From: Burkholderiales bacterium
GTDB lineage: Bacteria; Pseudomonadota; Gammaproteobacteria; Burkholderiales; Burkholderiaceae_C
Length of the DNA: 64,000 nt
NCBI GenBank assembly: GCA_016191525.1
Contig: JACPOK010000037.1
Coordinates: 269,119 to 333,118 of the forward strand
Reading direction: 5' to 3'
Part shown: positions 1 through 9,488 of the stretch, piece after piece
Numbering within the stretch: position 1 is the stretch's first letter
Layout of the letters: every line of letters begins with the position of its first letter
Notes under the pieces: generated by a model
What the model was told of the DNA's origin: nothing
Database searches by the model: none
What the model saw: only the letters and a program-made list of their open reading frames with translations
Program-made: the position numbers and the translations under genes

Positions 1-713
1 CGTACGGCCTGAAAATCAAGAAGGTGCCCATCGACGAGATCAAGGTGCGGGTGGACAAGGCCGCGGGCATCCTGGAGCTGGGCCACCTGCTCGAGCGCAA
101 GCCGCGCCAGCTCTCCGGCGGCCAGCGCCAGCGTGTGGCCATGGGCCGCGCCATCGTGCGCCAGCCGCAGGTTTTCCTGTTCGACGAGCCGCTGTCCAAC
201 CTGGACGCCAAGCTGCGCGCGCAGACCCGGCTGGAAATCCAGAAGCTGCACCGCGAGCTGGGCATCACCTCCCTCTTCGTCACGCACGACCAGGTGGAGG
301 CGATGACGCTGGCCCAGCGCATGATCGTGATGAACGCCGGCGTGATGGAGCAGTTCGGAACGCCTGAAGAGGTCTACACGCGCCCGGCCACCACCTTCGT
401 GGCCAGTTTCATCGGCTCACCGCCCATGAACCTGATCAAGAACGCGCCTGGCGGCAAGCCCGGCACCATCCTGGGTATCCGCCCGGAGCACCTGGACATC
501 ACCTCCTACGGCTGGGAACTGAAGGTCGAGACCTCGGAAATGCTGGGCGCCGAGCGCCTGATTTACGGCCGGCTGGGCGATGAGATGATCATCGTGCGCA
601 CGGACGAAAACCACACGCCGCCCGCACCCGGCACCACCATCAACGTCACGCCGCGCTCGGACCGCCTGCACGCCTTCGACGCGGCCACCGGCAAGCGCAT
701 TCCGGGCGCATGA
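1..713 (+). CDS. ugpC: sn-glycerol-3-phosphate import ATP-binding protein UgpC (5' truncated by window edge)
   Basis: ATPase subunit of a carbohydrate-type ABC importer that energises glycerol-3-phosphate or glycerophosphodiester uptake at the inner membrane. The frame is open from position 3, so the N-terminus with Walker A lies upstream of the window. Visible are the ABC signature LSGGQRQR (near nt 111), Walker [16 protein letters not shown] (near nt 177) and the H-loop [13 protein letters not shown]-terminal TOBE/OB-like regulatory domain follows, as in the MalK/UgpC class. It overlaps the next gene by 4 bp (ATGA), and that gene is a glycerophosphodiesterase, which favours UgpC over a sugar-specific MsmK/MalK. 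Confidence 0.9.
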   Translation, partial: YGLKIKKVPIDEIKVRVDKAAGILELGHLLERKPRQLSGGQRQRVAMGRAIVRQPQVFLFDEPLSNLDAKLRAQTRLEIQKLHRELGITSLFVTHDQVEAMTLAQRMIVMNAGVMEQFGTPEEVYTRPATTFVASFIGSPPMNLIKNAPGGKPGTILGIRPEHLDITSYGWELKVETSEMLGAERLIYGRLGDEMIIVRTDENHTPPAPGTTINVTPRSDRLHAFDAATGKRIPGA

Positions 714-1444
714 GCACGGACTGGCCCTATCCGCGCTGGGTCGCGCACAGGGGCGCGGGCAAGCTGGCGCCCGAGAACACGCTGGCGGCGTTCCGGCTGG
801 GCGCGCACCACGGCTACCGCATGTTTGAATGCGACGCCAAGCTGTCGGCCGACGGCGTGGTGTTCCTGATGCACGACGCAACGCTGGAGCGAACCACCAA
901 TGGCAAGGGCGTCGGCGGCGACCAGCCGTGGCACGCCCTGTCGCAGCTGGACGCGGGTGGCTGGCACTCGCGCGCCCATGCCGGCGAGCCTTTGCTGACG
1001 CTGGAAAATGCGGCGCGCTATTGCCTGGCCAACGGCTATTTCCTGAACATAGAGATCAAGCCGACGCCGCGCACCGAACGCGAAACAGGCGAAGCGGTGG
1101 CCCGGCAGGCCGCGCTTCTGTGGGCAGGCCACGTGCCCCCCCTGCTGACTTCTTTCAAGCCTGAAGCACTGGAAGGCGCGCAGGCTACTGCGCCGCAGCT
1201 GCCGCGCGGGCTGCTGCTCGATACGTTGTGGAAGGGCTGGCTGGAGACCGCGCTCACGCTCGAGTGCGCCGCCATCGTCTGCAACCAGGCGCTATGGGAT
1301 GTCTCCAGCGTCACCCAGGCGAAAAGCGCCGGCTTCAGGACGCTCAGCTACACCGTGAATGACGAGTGGGCGGCGCAGCGCCTGATCACGCTGGGCACCG
1401 ACGGCATCATCACCGACCGCGTCGACCTCTTTTCGCCTACTTGA
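710..1444 (+). CDS. ugpQ: glycerophosphodiester phosphodiesterase UgpQ
   Basis: 244-residue GDPD that hydrolyses glycerophosphodiesters to glycerol-3-phosphate plus alcohol, in the cytosol beside the Ugp importer. GDPD-family residues are visible: His13-Arg14 in AHRGAG, PENT at 21-24, ECD at 40-42 and the second catalytic His at 55 in LMHD. An EIKP metal-site motif lies near residue 113. There is no signal peptide, consistent with cytosolic UgpQ rather than periplasmic GlpQ. The start overlaps the ugpC stop, implying translational coupling. The 3' end overlaps the convergent DUF3501 gene by 8 bp. Confidence 0.93.
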   Translation: MSTDWPYPRWVAHRGAGKLAPENTLAAFRLGAHHGYRMFECDAKLSADGVVFLMHDATLERTTNGKGVGGDQPWHALSQLDAGGWHSRAHAGEPLLTLENAARYCLANGYFLNIEIKPTPRTERETGEAVARQAALLWAGHVPPLLTSFKPEALEGAQATAPQLPRGLLLDTLWKGWLETALTLECAAIVCNQALWDVSSVTQAKSAGFRTLSYTVNDEWAAQRLITLGTDGIITDRVDLFSPT

Positions 1445-2027
1445 GATCGCCGGCCAGCGAAGCCAGCGTTTCAGCCGCGATGGATGTGTGGGCGGGGTAG
1501 TTGCGGTGATCGCATCCCAGCTTGACGCTGGCGCCGGCCTTGACGGCGGCCGCCATCGCGGGGGTGAACTCGAAGCGCACGAAGTGCACCGCCGAAGTCT
1601 TCTCGTCGTTCTCGCGGTCCAGGTCTTCGTCGGCGATGGCATAGACCCGAGCATGGCCTTCCACTTCGACGAACATCCGGTCCTCGATGCCGATAAGGCG
1701 CGCCAGCTCGCGCTTGCGCTCGTTCTCGTCGGGGTATTCGATGAGCATCGTGGCCTTCCAGTTGCTGCCTTCGGGCATCAACGGCACATAGGCCTCGATC
1801 TCCTGAGCTATGCCTTCTTCCTCGAAGATCTTCTCGATGCGCAGCATCTCCTGGATCTGGTAGCGGATGGTCATCTCGCTCTCGAATTGCACGTTCACGT
1901 GGTCGCCCAGGCCCACGGAGCGCAGCTTGCGGTGGGCGATGATGTCCGGCTTGTGGGCCTTGCGCCATTTGGCGTAGGCCTCCAGCGTCATCAGGCTCTC
2001 GCGGGTGATGTTTCCGGTCAGTTGCAT
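1437..2027 (-). CDS. DUF3501 family protein
   Basis: 196-residue soluble protein recognised as DUF3501; no enzymatic activity is assigned to the family. It has no signal peptide or membrane segment. The sequence is acidic and charged, with a helical N-terminal half (residues about 1-70) and an alternating strand pattern after residue 90. It is the third gene of a minus-strand unit (rubrerythrin, Fe-S protein, DUF3501). Its ATG overlaps the upstream TAA by one base (TAATG), so it is probably translationally coupled. The conserved association with rubrerythrin suggests a role in peroxide or iron-sulfur redox chemistry. That role is inference only. Confidence 0.85.
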   Translation of the reverse strand: MQLTGNITRESLMTLEAYAKWRKAHKPDIIAHRKLRSVGLGDHVNVQFESEMTIRYQIQEMLRIEKIFEEEGIAQEIEAYVPLMPEGSNWKATMLIEYPDENERKRELARLIGIEDRMFVEVEGHARVYAIADEDLDRENDEKTSAVHFVRFEFTPAMAAAVKAGASVKLGCDHRNYPAHTSIAAETLASLAGDLK

Positions 2028-3382
2028 TACGTCAATCCATACGCCATGCGCACCAGCGTAAGCGGGTGCTCGAGCTTCGGCGTGCCCAGCGAGTTGCGGT
2101 CAAACCCCTGGTCGATGTGGTGGCCGCCCAGCGGGCAGTCGGAGCTGATGTAGTCGGGTACCCCGCCCTGCGGGTGCTCGGCCATCTTCTTGAATAGCGG
2201 CTTGCCAATCTTCATGGCTTGCTCGTGGTAAGGCATCTTCACGCCAAAGGTACCTGCATGGCCCGAGCAGCGCTCATTGGTGAACACGTACGTGTCCGGC
2301 ACCATCTTGAGCATCTCCTCGGTCTTTTTGCCGATGTTCTGCACGCGGCTGTGGCACGGTACCTGGTAGCTGATCTTTCCCAGCGGCCGGCTGAAGTCGG
2401 TCTTGAGGAAGCCGTCGCGCTTGCGCTGCATCAGGTATTCGAAGGGGTCCCACATCGCTTCCTTGACGGCCTGCACGTCGGCGTCCTGCGGGTACATCAG
2501 CGGCAGTTCCTGCTTGAACATCAGCGTGCAGCTGGGCACGGCCGTGAGGATGGCCCAGCCCTCTTTCGCGTACTTCGCCAGCACGGGAATATTGGCTTCC
2601 TTGCTTTCGTTCACCGATTCCAGGTCGCCCAGTTCCAGCTTGGGCATGCCGCAGCATTTTTCCTTGCTGACCAGCACATAAGGTACTTCGTTGTGCTCCA
2701 GCACCTTGAGCAGGTCATGCCCGATGCCGGGCTCGTTGTAGTTGACGTAGCAGGTGGAGAAGATCGCTACCTTGCCGGGCGTCTTGGCGCCGTCCCGGAT
2801 CGCGAAATCCTTCGACTTGGGCGCGCCAGAGCGGAACTTGCGCGTGGCCAGCGCCGGCAACCAGGCGTTCCTGTCTACGTTCAGCGTGCTTTCCATCAGC
2901 GCGCGCGCCGGCTTGGTCTGGTTCACGGCGTTGGCCACCTGCGTGACGATCGGAATGCCCGCGAACTGGCCGTGCACGTCGGTGGACGAAAGGAATTTCT
3001 CGCCGAAACTCACCTCGCCCTTCTTGAACTTGATGGCCTTGGCGCGCAGCATGGTGTGCGGGAAATCCACGTTCCATTCGTGTGGCGGCACGTAGGGGCA
3101 CTTGGTCATGTAGCACAGGTCGCACAGGTAACACTGGTCGACCACCTTCCAGTAGTCCTTGCGGTCCACGCCGTCCACCTCGCCAGTCTTGCTTTCGTCG
3201 ACCAGGTCGAACAGGGTGGGGAACGAGCCGCACAGGCTGACGCAGCGGCGGCAGCCATGGCAGATGTCGAAGATGCGCTCCAGCTCGTCGAAGGTGGCTT
3301 TCTCGTCGTAGTACCCGGGGTTCTTCCAGTCGATGGGGTGCCGGGTGGGCGCTTCCAGGTTGCCTTCGCGTGCTGCGGCCAT
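2027..3382 (-). CDS. (Fe-S)-binding oxidoreductase, GlpC / heterodisulfide-reductase-like
   Basis: 451 residues from the chosen ATG at 3382, which has GGAG about 10 nt upstream; the frame is also open 20 codons further up. The N-terminal ferredoxin-like part carries CHGCRRCVSLC and then CYLCDLCYMTKCP, enough ligands for two [4Fe-4S] clusters. Two CCG-type domains follow, with KCCGMP in the first and PCH...CSGHAG in the second, as in GlpC, LutA and HdrB. It probably passes electrons to or from the rubrerythrin encoded just upstream. No FAD-binding domain is present, so it needs a partner. The exact substrate is unknown. Confidence 0.88.
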   Translation of the reverse strand: MAAAREGNLEAPTRHPIDWKNPGYYDEKATFDELERIFDICHGCRRCVSLCGSFPTLFDLVDESKTGEVDGVDRKDYWKVVDQCYLCDLCYMTKCPYVPPHEWNVDFPHTMLRAKAIKFKKGEVSFGEKFLSSTDVHGQFAGIPIVTQVANAVNQTKPARALMESTLNVDRNAWLPALATRKFRSGAPKSKDFAIRDGAKTPGKVAIFSTCYVNYNEPGIGHDLLKVLEHNEVPYVLVSKEKCCGMPKLELGDLESVNESKEANIPVLAKYAKEGWAILTAVPSCTLMFKQELPLMYPQDADVQAVKEAMWDPFEYLMQRKRDGFLKTDFSRPLGKISYQVPCHSRVQNIGKKTEEMLKMVPDTYVFTNERCSGHAGTFGVKMPYHEQAMKIGKPLFKKMAEHPQGGVPDYISSDCPLGGHHIDQGFDRNSLGTPKLEHPLTLVRMAYGLT

Positions 3383-3453
3383 GTTCTTGTTGCTCCGGAA
3401 TGATGCTTGCCATTGGGCGCTGCAGGCAGCGCCCAACAGCAAACAGCCGGGGA

Positions 3454-3876
3454 TCAGTCCACCAGCTCGTTCAGCGCACGGGTGTAGCGGTTGGCGTGCG
3501 AGCGCTCGGCCTTGGCCAGCGTCTCGAACCAGTCGGCCACTTCGTCATGGCCTTCTTCGCGCGCGGTCTTGGCCATGCCCGGGTACATGTCGGTGTACTC
3601 GTGCGTTTCGCCGGCAACGGCGGCCTTGAGGTTGTCGCGGGTCGGGCCGATCGGCAGGCCGGTAGCCGGGTCGCCGCATTGCTCCAGCCACTCCAGGTGG
3701 CCGTGGGCGTGGCCGGTTTCGCCTTCGGCGGTGGAGCGGAACAGGGCCGCCACATCGTTCTGGCCTTCCACGTCGGCCTTGTTTGCGAAATACAGGTAGC
3801 GGCGGTTGGCCTGCGATTCGCCGGCGAAGGCGGCCTTCAGGTTTTCTTCCGTCTTGGAGCCTTTGAGTGCTGCCAT
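3454..3876 (-). CDS. rubrerythrin family protein (rubredoxin-less)
   Basis: 140-residue diiron ferritin-like four-helix protein. Helices carry the carboxylate/His ligands: [10 protein letters not shown] in the middle, ETHEY near residue 90 and AERSHANRY near the C-terminus. The C-terminal rubredoxin CxxC domain of classical rubrerythrin is absent. Electrons would therefore have to come from another protein, plausibly the Fe-S oxidoreductase encoded 71 bp downstream. The expected role is NAD(P)H-dependent peroxide reduction. The ATG at 3876 has a good GGAG Shine-Dalgarno. It is first in the three-gene minus-strand unit. Confidence 0.92.
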   Translation of the reverse strand: MAALKGSKTEENLKAAFAGESQANRRYLYFANKADVEGQNDVAALFRSTAEGETGHAHGHLEWLEQCGDPATGLPIGPTRDNLKAAVAGETHEYTDMYPGMAKTAREEGHDEVADWFETLAKAERSHANRYTRALNELVD

Positions 3877-4061
3877 GGAAATCTCCTAGTGGGTTGATGA
3901 ACAGGGTCCGGGTCGTACGCCTTGGATTTCAGGGTCGAAGACTAAGCGAGAGTAGCCCCCTTGTGGGGCGCCGTCTAATTGGCTGCGTCAATGCAAATGA
4001 TTGAATTCAGCTATCAATATTTAGTCATCAATAATCATACTGCATCGAAGCGCTGCCGCGC
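3877..4061. other. divergent intergenic region, AT-rich
   Basis: Spacer between the divergently transcribed rubrerythrin gene and the VOC operon. The part near 3990-4045 is clearly AT-rich against the surrounding DNA and should hold the rubrerythrin promoter, but no convincing -35/-10 pair was found for the minus strand. A short GCCCC/GGGGC hairpin lies at 3955-3969. No open frame of note. Confidence 0.5.
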
Positions 4062-4090
4062 TTGGTCCGCCGGAATGATTACGGTATAGT
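4062..4090 (+). promoter_or_regulatory. sigma70-type promoter of the VOC / FAD monooxygenase operon
   Basis: TTGGTC at 4062-4067 and TATAGT at 4085-4090, separated by exactly 17 bp. This matches the sigma70 consensus well and sits 35 bp before the first start codon. Confidence 0.7.
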
Positions 4091-4091
4091 A

Positions 4092-4106
4092 AATGCGTTA
4101 CGCATT
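4092..4106. promoter_or_regulatory. palindromic operator overlapping the transcription start
   Basis: Perfect inverted repeat AATGCG-TTA-CGCATT placed directly after the -10 box, where a bound protein would block initiation. The size suits a dimeric repressor of the MarR, TetR or GntR type. No regulator gene lies next to it, so the regulator is encoded elsewhere and its identity is unknown. Confidence 0.6.
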
Positions 4107-4124
4107 AGTAAATCAGGAGAGCCC

Positions 4125-4745
4125 ATGGCTGCCGTCCTCAACGACCCGAAAACCCTGCCCGCGCCGGCCCCCATCCACCAGCTGCACCACTACGCCTACC
4201 GGGCGAAGGACGCCGAGGAAACGCGGCATTTCTACGAGGACATCCTGGGCCTGCCGCTGTACCACATCATCCAGAGCGACCATGTGCCCAGCACTGGCGA
4301 ATACTGCCCCTACACGCACTTTTTCTTCCGGCTGCAGGACGGCTCGTTCATCGCTTTCTTCGACCTTGGCAATGACGAGGCCGCCCTGCCTTCACCGAAT
4401 ACCCCGCTGTGGGTGAACCACATTTCCTTTCGCGTCGATTCGCAGCAGGCCCTGCGCGACATGAAGGAGCGGCTGGAGGCCAACGGCATCGAGGTGCTGG
4501 GTATCACGGATCACCACATCTTCCACAGCATCTACTTCTTCGACCCCAACGGCGTGCGGCTGGAACTGACGGCGCAGCTGGCCGATGAGTTCCAGATGCT
4601 GCAGGAAAGCAAGACCGCCCACGCCCGCCTTGCGCAATGGACGGCGCGCAAGGAGCAGTGGCGCAGGGAGCGGGCCGAGGGCCAGGCAGCGCAGCCGCTC
4701 AAGCCCCAGCGCAACGACCGGCCCGAAGTGGCGGGAAAGAAGTAA
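4125..4745 (+). CDS. VOC family (glyoxalase / extradiol dioxygenase-like) metalloprotein
   Basis: 206 residues, starting at the ATG preceded by AGGAGAG. An in-frame upstream start at 4062 is rejected because it would lie inside the promoter. The body is a vicinal-oxygen-chelate domain with candidate metal ligands in LHHYAYR (N-terminal), VNHISFR (middle) and RLELTAQL (C-terminal), an H-H-E set. The C-terminal 45 residues are a charged tail rich in Lys, Arg and Gln. It is first gene of a tight operon with an FAD monooxygenase. Ring-cleaving dioxygenase or isomerase activity on a hydroxylated aromatic is a fair guess; the substrate is unknown. Confidence 0.85.
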   Translation: MAAVLNDPKTLPAPAPIHQLHHYAYRAKDAEETRHFYEDILGLPLYHIIQSDHVPSTGEYCPYTHFFFRLQDGSFIAFFDLGNDEAALPSPNTPLWVNHISFRVDSQQALRDMKERLEANGIEVLGITDHHIFHSIYFFDPNGVRLELTAQLADEFQMLQESKTAHARLAQWTARKEQWRRERAEGQAAQPLKPQRNDRPEVAGKK

Positions 4746-6469
4746 TGGCGGCGCCGGGCTACGCCCAGACGGCGTTCAGCAACAGCTACCAGTTCACGCG
4801 TGGCACGGGCTATGTACTGCCCGAGTACCCATTTGTTCCCCCGCCTGAGCTGCAGTCCGGCGAAACCAGCCACCACCCCATCGTGATTGTGGGCGGCGGG
4901 CTGGCCGGGCTGACGCTGGCCTGCTCCCTGGCGCGCTACGGCGTCGCGGCTGTGCTGCTGGATGAGGACAACACCGTGGGCGTCAAGGGCGCTTCGTCGC
5001 GCGGCATCTGCTACACGCAGAAGTCGCTGGAAATCTTCCACCGCCTGGGCGTCTACGAGCGTATCGCCGCCAAGGGCATCCAGTGGAGCGTGGGGCGCAC
5101 GTTCGCCGGCAAGGACGAGGTTTATTCATTCGACCTGCGCCAGCAGAGCGCCTACAACCTGTCCAGCCAGCCGCCTTTTATCAACATCCAGCAGTTCTAC
5201 ATCGAGGGTTTCCTGGTGGAGCGCATCGATGAGTTGGGCGAGGTCGACATCCGCTGGAGCAACCGCGTCACGGCGTTCGCGCAGGACAACGAATGCGCGA
5301 CGCTGACTGTAACGACCCCTGCCGGCGACTACCGCATCCGCGCGGACCACGTGATCGACGCCACCGGCTCGCACAGCCCGTTCCGCCAGTGGGCGGGCAA
5401 TGCCGTCACCGCGAAGAAGGGGGATGACCGCTGGTGCATCGCCGACGTGCGCTTCACCAAGACGCCTCCGGTGGAACGCCATACCTGGATCGAGGCGCCG
5501 TTCAATGAAAATCGCGCCGTCTGGCAGCACCTGATGGGCGACGGCGTCTGGCGCATCGATTACCAGATGCCGCCCGATGCCGACCCCGAATACGTGAGCC
5601 GCGAAGACGTGGTGCGCGAGCGCCTGGCCCGCCAGTTTGGGGACGACTGCGAAGTGGAAATCGTCTGGGTCGGCCCCTACGCCTACCGCAGCGAATGCGT
5701 GGACCGCATGCGCTGCGGCCGCGTGTTCTTCATGGGCGACTCTGCCAAGGTGGTGAGCCCTTTCGGCGCGCGCGGCGGCAACACCGGCATCGCTGACGCC
5801 GACAACCTGGCCTGGAAACTGGCGGCTGTCATGAAAGGCCACGCGGCGCCAGCCGTGCTGGACAGCTACCACGAGGAGCGCCACGAGGCGGCGCTGCAGA
5901 ACGTGCTCGTCACCAACCGCACGGCGCGTTTCCTGCGCCCCTCGCCCGGTGTGGAAAAGCTGTTCCGTGACGCCGCGCTCAGCCTGGCGCGCCAGCATGT
6001 GTTCGCGCGCCAGCTGGTCAATACCGGACGGATGGCGATTGCCAACCCCTACACCCGCTCGCGCGCCTGCCATGGCACGGGCGGCCAGTCGGTGCAGAAC
6101 GTTTCTTTCCAGTGGGCCGACGGCACGCGCGGCGTGGTCAACGACTTGCTGGCATGGGCTGACGGACGCCTCCTGCTGCTGCTGTTCGGCGATGCCAGCG
6201 GCACCAGCCTGGACCGGCTGCGCGCACTGGCGGAAACCGCGCCCGTGCGCTGCGTGCAGGTGCTGGGCGCCGAAGGGCGGCCCGGTGCCCCGGAACACGT
6301 GCGCGACCCACAGGGTCACCTGCAGGGCGCCTGCCACGTGTTCGGCCACGCATGGGCGCTGGTGCGCCCCGACAGCTATGTAGCGGCCACCGGTGAGAGC
6401 ATCGACGCCTCGCTGGTGCATGCCATCGGCCAGGCCATGGGCGCCGCGCTGCAGGGAGAGCACGAATGA
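4745..6469 (+). CDS. FAD-dependent aromatic monooxygenase (PheA/TfdB/MhpA-like)
   Basis: 574 residues. The ATG shares one base with the stop of the VOC gene (TAATG). The FAD dinucleotide fold IVIVGGGLAGLTLAC spans residues 46-60. The second FAD motif near residue 333 reads FMGDSAKVVSPFGARGG; most family members have His where this has Lys (GDAAH). The family hydroxylates phenolic rings using NAD(P)H and O2. The C-terminal domain (from about residue 420) resembles the thioredoxin-like extension of phenol hydroxylases. Operon context with a VOC protein and DUF2783 supports an aromatic catabolic role with unknown substrate. Confidence 0.85.
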   Translation: MAAPGYAQTAFSNSYQFTRGTGYVLPEYPFVPPPELQSGETSHHPIVIVGGGLAGLTLACSLARYGVAAVLLDEDNTVGVKGASSRGICYTQKSLEIFHRLGVYERIAAKGIQWSVGRTFAGKDEVYSFDLRQQSAYNLSSQPPFINIQQFYIEGFLVERIDELGEVDIRWSNRVTAFAQDNECATLTVTTPAGDYRIRADHVIDATGSHSPFRQWAGNAVTAKKGDDRWCIADVRFTKTPPVERHTWIEAPFNENRAVWQHLMGDGVWRIDYQMPPDADPEYVSREDVVRERLARQFGDDCEVEIVWVGPYAYRSECVDRMRCGRVFFMGDSAKVVSPFGARGGNTGIADADNLAWKLAAVMKGHAAPAVLDSYHEERHEAALQNVLVTNRTARFLRPSPGVEKLFRDAALSLARQHVFARQLVNTGRMAIANPYTRSRACHGTGGQSVQNVSFQWADGTRGVVNDLLAWADGRLLLLLFGDASGTSLDRLRALAETAPVRCVQVLGAEGRPGAPEHVRDPQGHLQGACHVFGHAWALVRPDSYVAATGESIDASLVHAIGQAMGAALQGEHE

Positions 6470-6654
6470 AGACCGCGCTGAACTTCCAGGACCCCGACAC
6501 GTTCTACGAGCAATTGCTGGATGCGCACCAGGGCCTGTCCGCCGAGGAATCGCAGTTGCTCAACGCCCGCCTGATCCTGCTGCTGGCCAACCAGGTGGGC
6601 GATGCCCGGGTGCTGGGGGAGTGCGTGGCGGCGGCGCTGGAGATGCCCAAGTAA
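6466..6654 (+). CDS. DUF2783 domain small protein
   Basis: 62-residue helical acidic protein recognised as DUF2783, a family found next to FAD monooxygenase genes. It overlaps the monooxygenase stop by 4 bp (ATGA), so translation is coupled. It has no cysteines or membrane segment. It may be an accessory subunit or stabiliser of the hydroxylase; this rests on gene context only. Confidence 0.8.
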   Translation: MKTALNFQDPDTFYEQLLDAHQGLSAEESQLLNARLILLLANQVGDARVLGECVAAALEMPK

Positions 6655-6663
6655 AATTGGGCG

Positions 6664-9486
6664 ATGAGCGATACGCCCCTGCAACCCGGCCTGAACAGCC
6701 TTTCCAAGTCTTTCGAACCCGCGGCCATCGAGGCCCAGTGGGGCCCGCTGTGGGAACAGCGCGGCTACGGCAGCGCCGGTTACCGCGGTACCGGCAAGCC
6801 GAAGGACGGCGAGCCGGCCTTCTCCATCCAGCTGCCGCCGCCCAATGTGACGGGCACGCTGCACATGGGCCATGCGTTCAACCAGACGATCATGGACAGC
6901 CTCACGCGTTACCACCGCATGCGCGGCTTCAACACGCTGTGGGTGCCGGGCACCGACCACGCCGGCATCGCCACCCAGATCGTGGTAGAGCGCCAGCTGC
7001 AGGAACAGGGCCAGAGCCGCCATGACCTGGGGCGCAAGAAATTCGTTGCCCGCGTCTGGGAATGGAAGGAAAAATCCGGCAACACCATCACGACGCAGAT
7101 GCGCCGCATGGGCGACAGCGTGGATTGGCGCCATGAGTACTTCACCATGGACGAGGGCCTGTCGAAGATCGTCACCGAGACCTTCGTGCGGCTCTACGAG
7201 CAGGGGCTGATCTACCGCGGCAAGCGGCTGGTCAACTGGGACCCCGAGCTCAAGACCGCGGTGAGCGACTTGGAAGTGGAAAGCGAGGAGGAAGACGGCT
7301 TCCTCTGGCACATCAGCTACCCGCTGGTGGACGGCTCGGGCGCTCTGGTGGTGGCCACGACCCGGCCGGAGACCATGCTGGGCGACGTGGCGGTGATGGT
7401 GCACCCGGAAGACGAGCGCTACAGGCATCTCGTGGGCAAGTCGGTCAGGCTGCCGCTTTGCGACCGCGACATTCCGGTGATCGCCGACGACTACGTGGAC
7501 AAGGAATTCGGCACCGGCGTGGTGAAGGTCACCCCGGCGCATGATGCCAACGACTATGCCGTCGGCCAGCGACACAAGCTGCCGATGATCGGCGTGCTGA
7601 CACTGGATGCGAAGATCAACGACAACGCGCCGGCCAAATACCGCGGGCTGGACCGCTTCGCCGCCCGCAAGCAGGTGGTGACCGACCTGGAAGCCCAGGG
7701 CCTGCTGGTCGAGACGAAGAAGCACAAGCTCATGGTGCCGCGCTGCGCCCGGACGGGCCAGGTGGTGGAGCCCATGCTGACCGACCAGTGGTATGTGGCG
7801 ATGACCAAGGTCAGCGACCAGGACCCCACCGGCAAGTCGATCGCGCAGAAAGCCATCGACGCGGTGCAGACCGGCGCCGTGACCTTCGTGCCCGAGAACT
7901 GGGTCAACACCTACAACCAGTGGATGAACAACATCACCGACTGGTGCATCTCGCGCCAGCTCTGGTGGGGCCACCAGATTCCGGCGTGGTACGACGAGGA
8001 CGGCAATGTGCACGTCGCGCGCAACGAGGAAGAAGCGCAGGCGAAGGCGCCGGGCAAGACCCTGCGCCGCGATGAAGACGTGCTGGACACCTGGTATTCC
8101 TCGGCGCTGGTGCCTTTTTCGACCATGGGCTGGCCCGAGAAGACGAAGGACATGGACCTTTACCTGCCTTCATCGGTGCTGGTGACAGGCTACGACATCA
8201 TCTTCTTCTGGGTAGCCCGGATGATCATGATGACCACGCACTTCACCGGCCAGGTGCCGTTCCGCCATGTCTACATCCACGGCCTGGTACGCGACTCGCA
8301 TGGCAAGAAGATGAGCAAGTCCGAAGGCAATGTGCTGGACCCGGTGGACCTGATCGATGGCATCTCGCTGCCGCCGCTGCTGGAAAAGCGCACCACCGGC
8401 CTGCGCAAGCCCGAGACGGCGCCCGCCGTGCGCAAGAACACCGAAAAGGAATTTCCCGAAGGCATCCCGGCGTTCGGCGCGGACGCGCTGCGCTTCACCT
8501 TCGCCTCCATGGCCTCGCTGGGCCGCAACATCAATTTCGACACCAAACGCTGCGAGGGCTATCGCAACTTCTGCAACAAGCTCTGGAACGCCACCCGTTT
8601 CACGCTGATGAACTGCGAGGGCCAGGACCTGGCTGAGCAGGGAGCGACACTCACCGCCGCCGACCACTGGATCGTTTCCACCCTGCAGCGCGTGGAGGCC
8701 GACGTGGCCAAGGGCTTTGCCGAGTACCGGCTGGACAACGTGGCCAACACGATCTACCAGTTCGTTTGGGACGAGTTCTGCGACTGGTACCTGGAGATCG
8801 CCAAGGTGCAGGTTCAGACCGGCGACGCGGCGCAGCAGCGCGGCACCCGCCGCACGCTGATCCGCGTGCTGGAGGCCATTCTGCGCCTGGCCCATCCCAT
8901 CATTCCCTTCATCACCGAGGAGCTGTGGCAGAAGGTGGCGCCGGTGGCGGGCAAGACGGGCGACTCGGTCAGCATCGCACCCTACCCCGCAACCAACAGC
9001 GCCGCGATCAACCCGCAAGCGGAGGCACATGTCACGCGCCTGAAAGCGGTGGTCGATGCCTGCCGCAACCTGCGCGGCGAAATGAATGTCTCGCCGGGTA
9101 CCCGGCTGCCCCTTTATGCGGTGGGCGATGCCGCGTTCCTGCGCCAGGCCGCGCCGGTGCTGCAGGCGCTGGCCAAGCTGGGCGAAGTGAAGGTCTTCGA
9201 CGATGAAGCCGCATGGGCTGCCGCGGCCCAGGCCGCGCCTGTGGCCGTGGTGGGCGACGCGCGCCTGTGCCTGTACATGGAGATCGACGTGGTTGCCGAG
9301 AAGGTCCGCATCGGCAAGGAAGCGGCGCGCATCGAAGGCGAGCTGGTCAAGGCCACCGCGAAACTCGCGAACGAGGCCTTCGTTGCCAAGGCGCCTCCCG
9401 CAGTGATCGACCAGGAACGCAAGCGCATCGCCGACTTCACGGCCACGCTGGCCAAGCTCAAGGACCAGTTGCGGCGGCTGGGCTGA
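6664..9486 (+). CDS. valS: valyl-tRNA synthetase
   Basis: 940-residue class Ia synthetase charging tRNA-Val. The HIGH signature appears as [10 protein letters not shown] near residue 60, and KMSKS appears in [10 protein letters not shown] near residue 544. The CP1 editing domain lies between them. An anticodon-binding domain and a C-terminal coiled coil (residues about 875-940, rich in Ala/Glu/Lys) follow, as expected for ValS and not for IleS or LeuS. Length is normal for the family. Only 9 bp separates it from the catabolic operon upstream, which may allow read-through from that promoter. Confidence 0.97.
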   Translation: MSDTPLQPGLNSLSKSFEPAAIEAQWGPLWEQRGYGSAGYRGTGKPKDGEPAFSIQLPPPNVTGTLHMGHAFNQTIMDSLTRYHRMRGFNTLWVPGTDHAGIATQIVVERQLQEQGQSRHDLGRKKFVARVWEWKEKSGNTITTQMRRMGDSVDWRHEYFTMDEGLSKIVTETFVRLYEQGLIYRGKRLVNWDPELKTAVSDLEVESEEEDGFLWHISYPLVDGSGALVVATTRPETMLGDVAVMVHPEDERYRHLVGKSVRLPLCDRDIPVIADDYVDKEFGTGVVKVTPAHDANDYAVGQRHKLPMIGVLTLDAKINDNAPAKYRGLDRFAARKQVVTDLEAQGLLVETKKHKLMVPRCARTGQVVEPMLTDQWYVAMTKVSDQDPTGKSIAQKAIDAVQTGAVTFVPENWVNTYNQWMNNITDWCISRQLWWGHQIPAWYDEDGNVHVARNEEEAQAKAPGKTLRRDEDVLDTWYSSALVPFSTMGWPEKTKDMDLYLPSSVLVTGYDIIFFWVARMIMMTTHFTGQVPFRHVYIHGLVRDSHGKKMSKSEGNVLDPVDLIDGISLPPLLEKRTTGLRKPETAPAVRKNTEKEFPEGIPAFGADALRFTFASMASLGRNINFDTKRCEGYRNFCNKLWNATRFTLMNCEGQDLAEQGATLTAADHWIVSTLQRVEADVAKGFAEYRLDNVANTIYQFVWDEFCDWYLEIAKVQVQTGDAAQQRGTRRTLIRVLEAILRLAHPIIPFITEELWQKVAPVAGKTGDSVSIAPYPATNSAAINPQAEAHVTRLKAVVDACRNLRGEMNVSPGTRLPLYAVGDAAFLRQAAPVLQALAKLGEVKVFDDEAAWAAAAQAAPVAVVGDARLCLYMEIDVVAEKVRIGKEAARIEGELVKATAKLANEAFVAKAPPAVIDQERKRIADFTATLAKLKDQLRRLG

Positions 9487-9488
9487 GC

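Noticed and set aside
3955..3969. GCCCC/GGGGC hairpin as a terminator
   Set aside because: No T-run on either strand and it sits in a promoter region.
4062..4124. upstream in-frame start for the VOC gene at 4062
   Set aside because: It would overlap the -35, -10 and operator; the ATG at 4125 has the Shine-Dalgarno.
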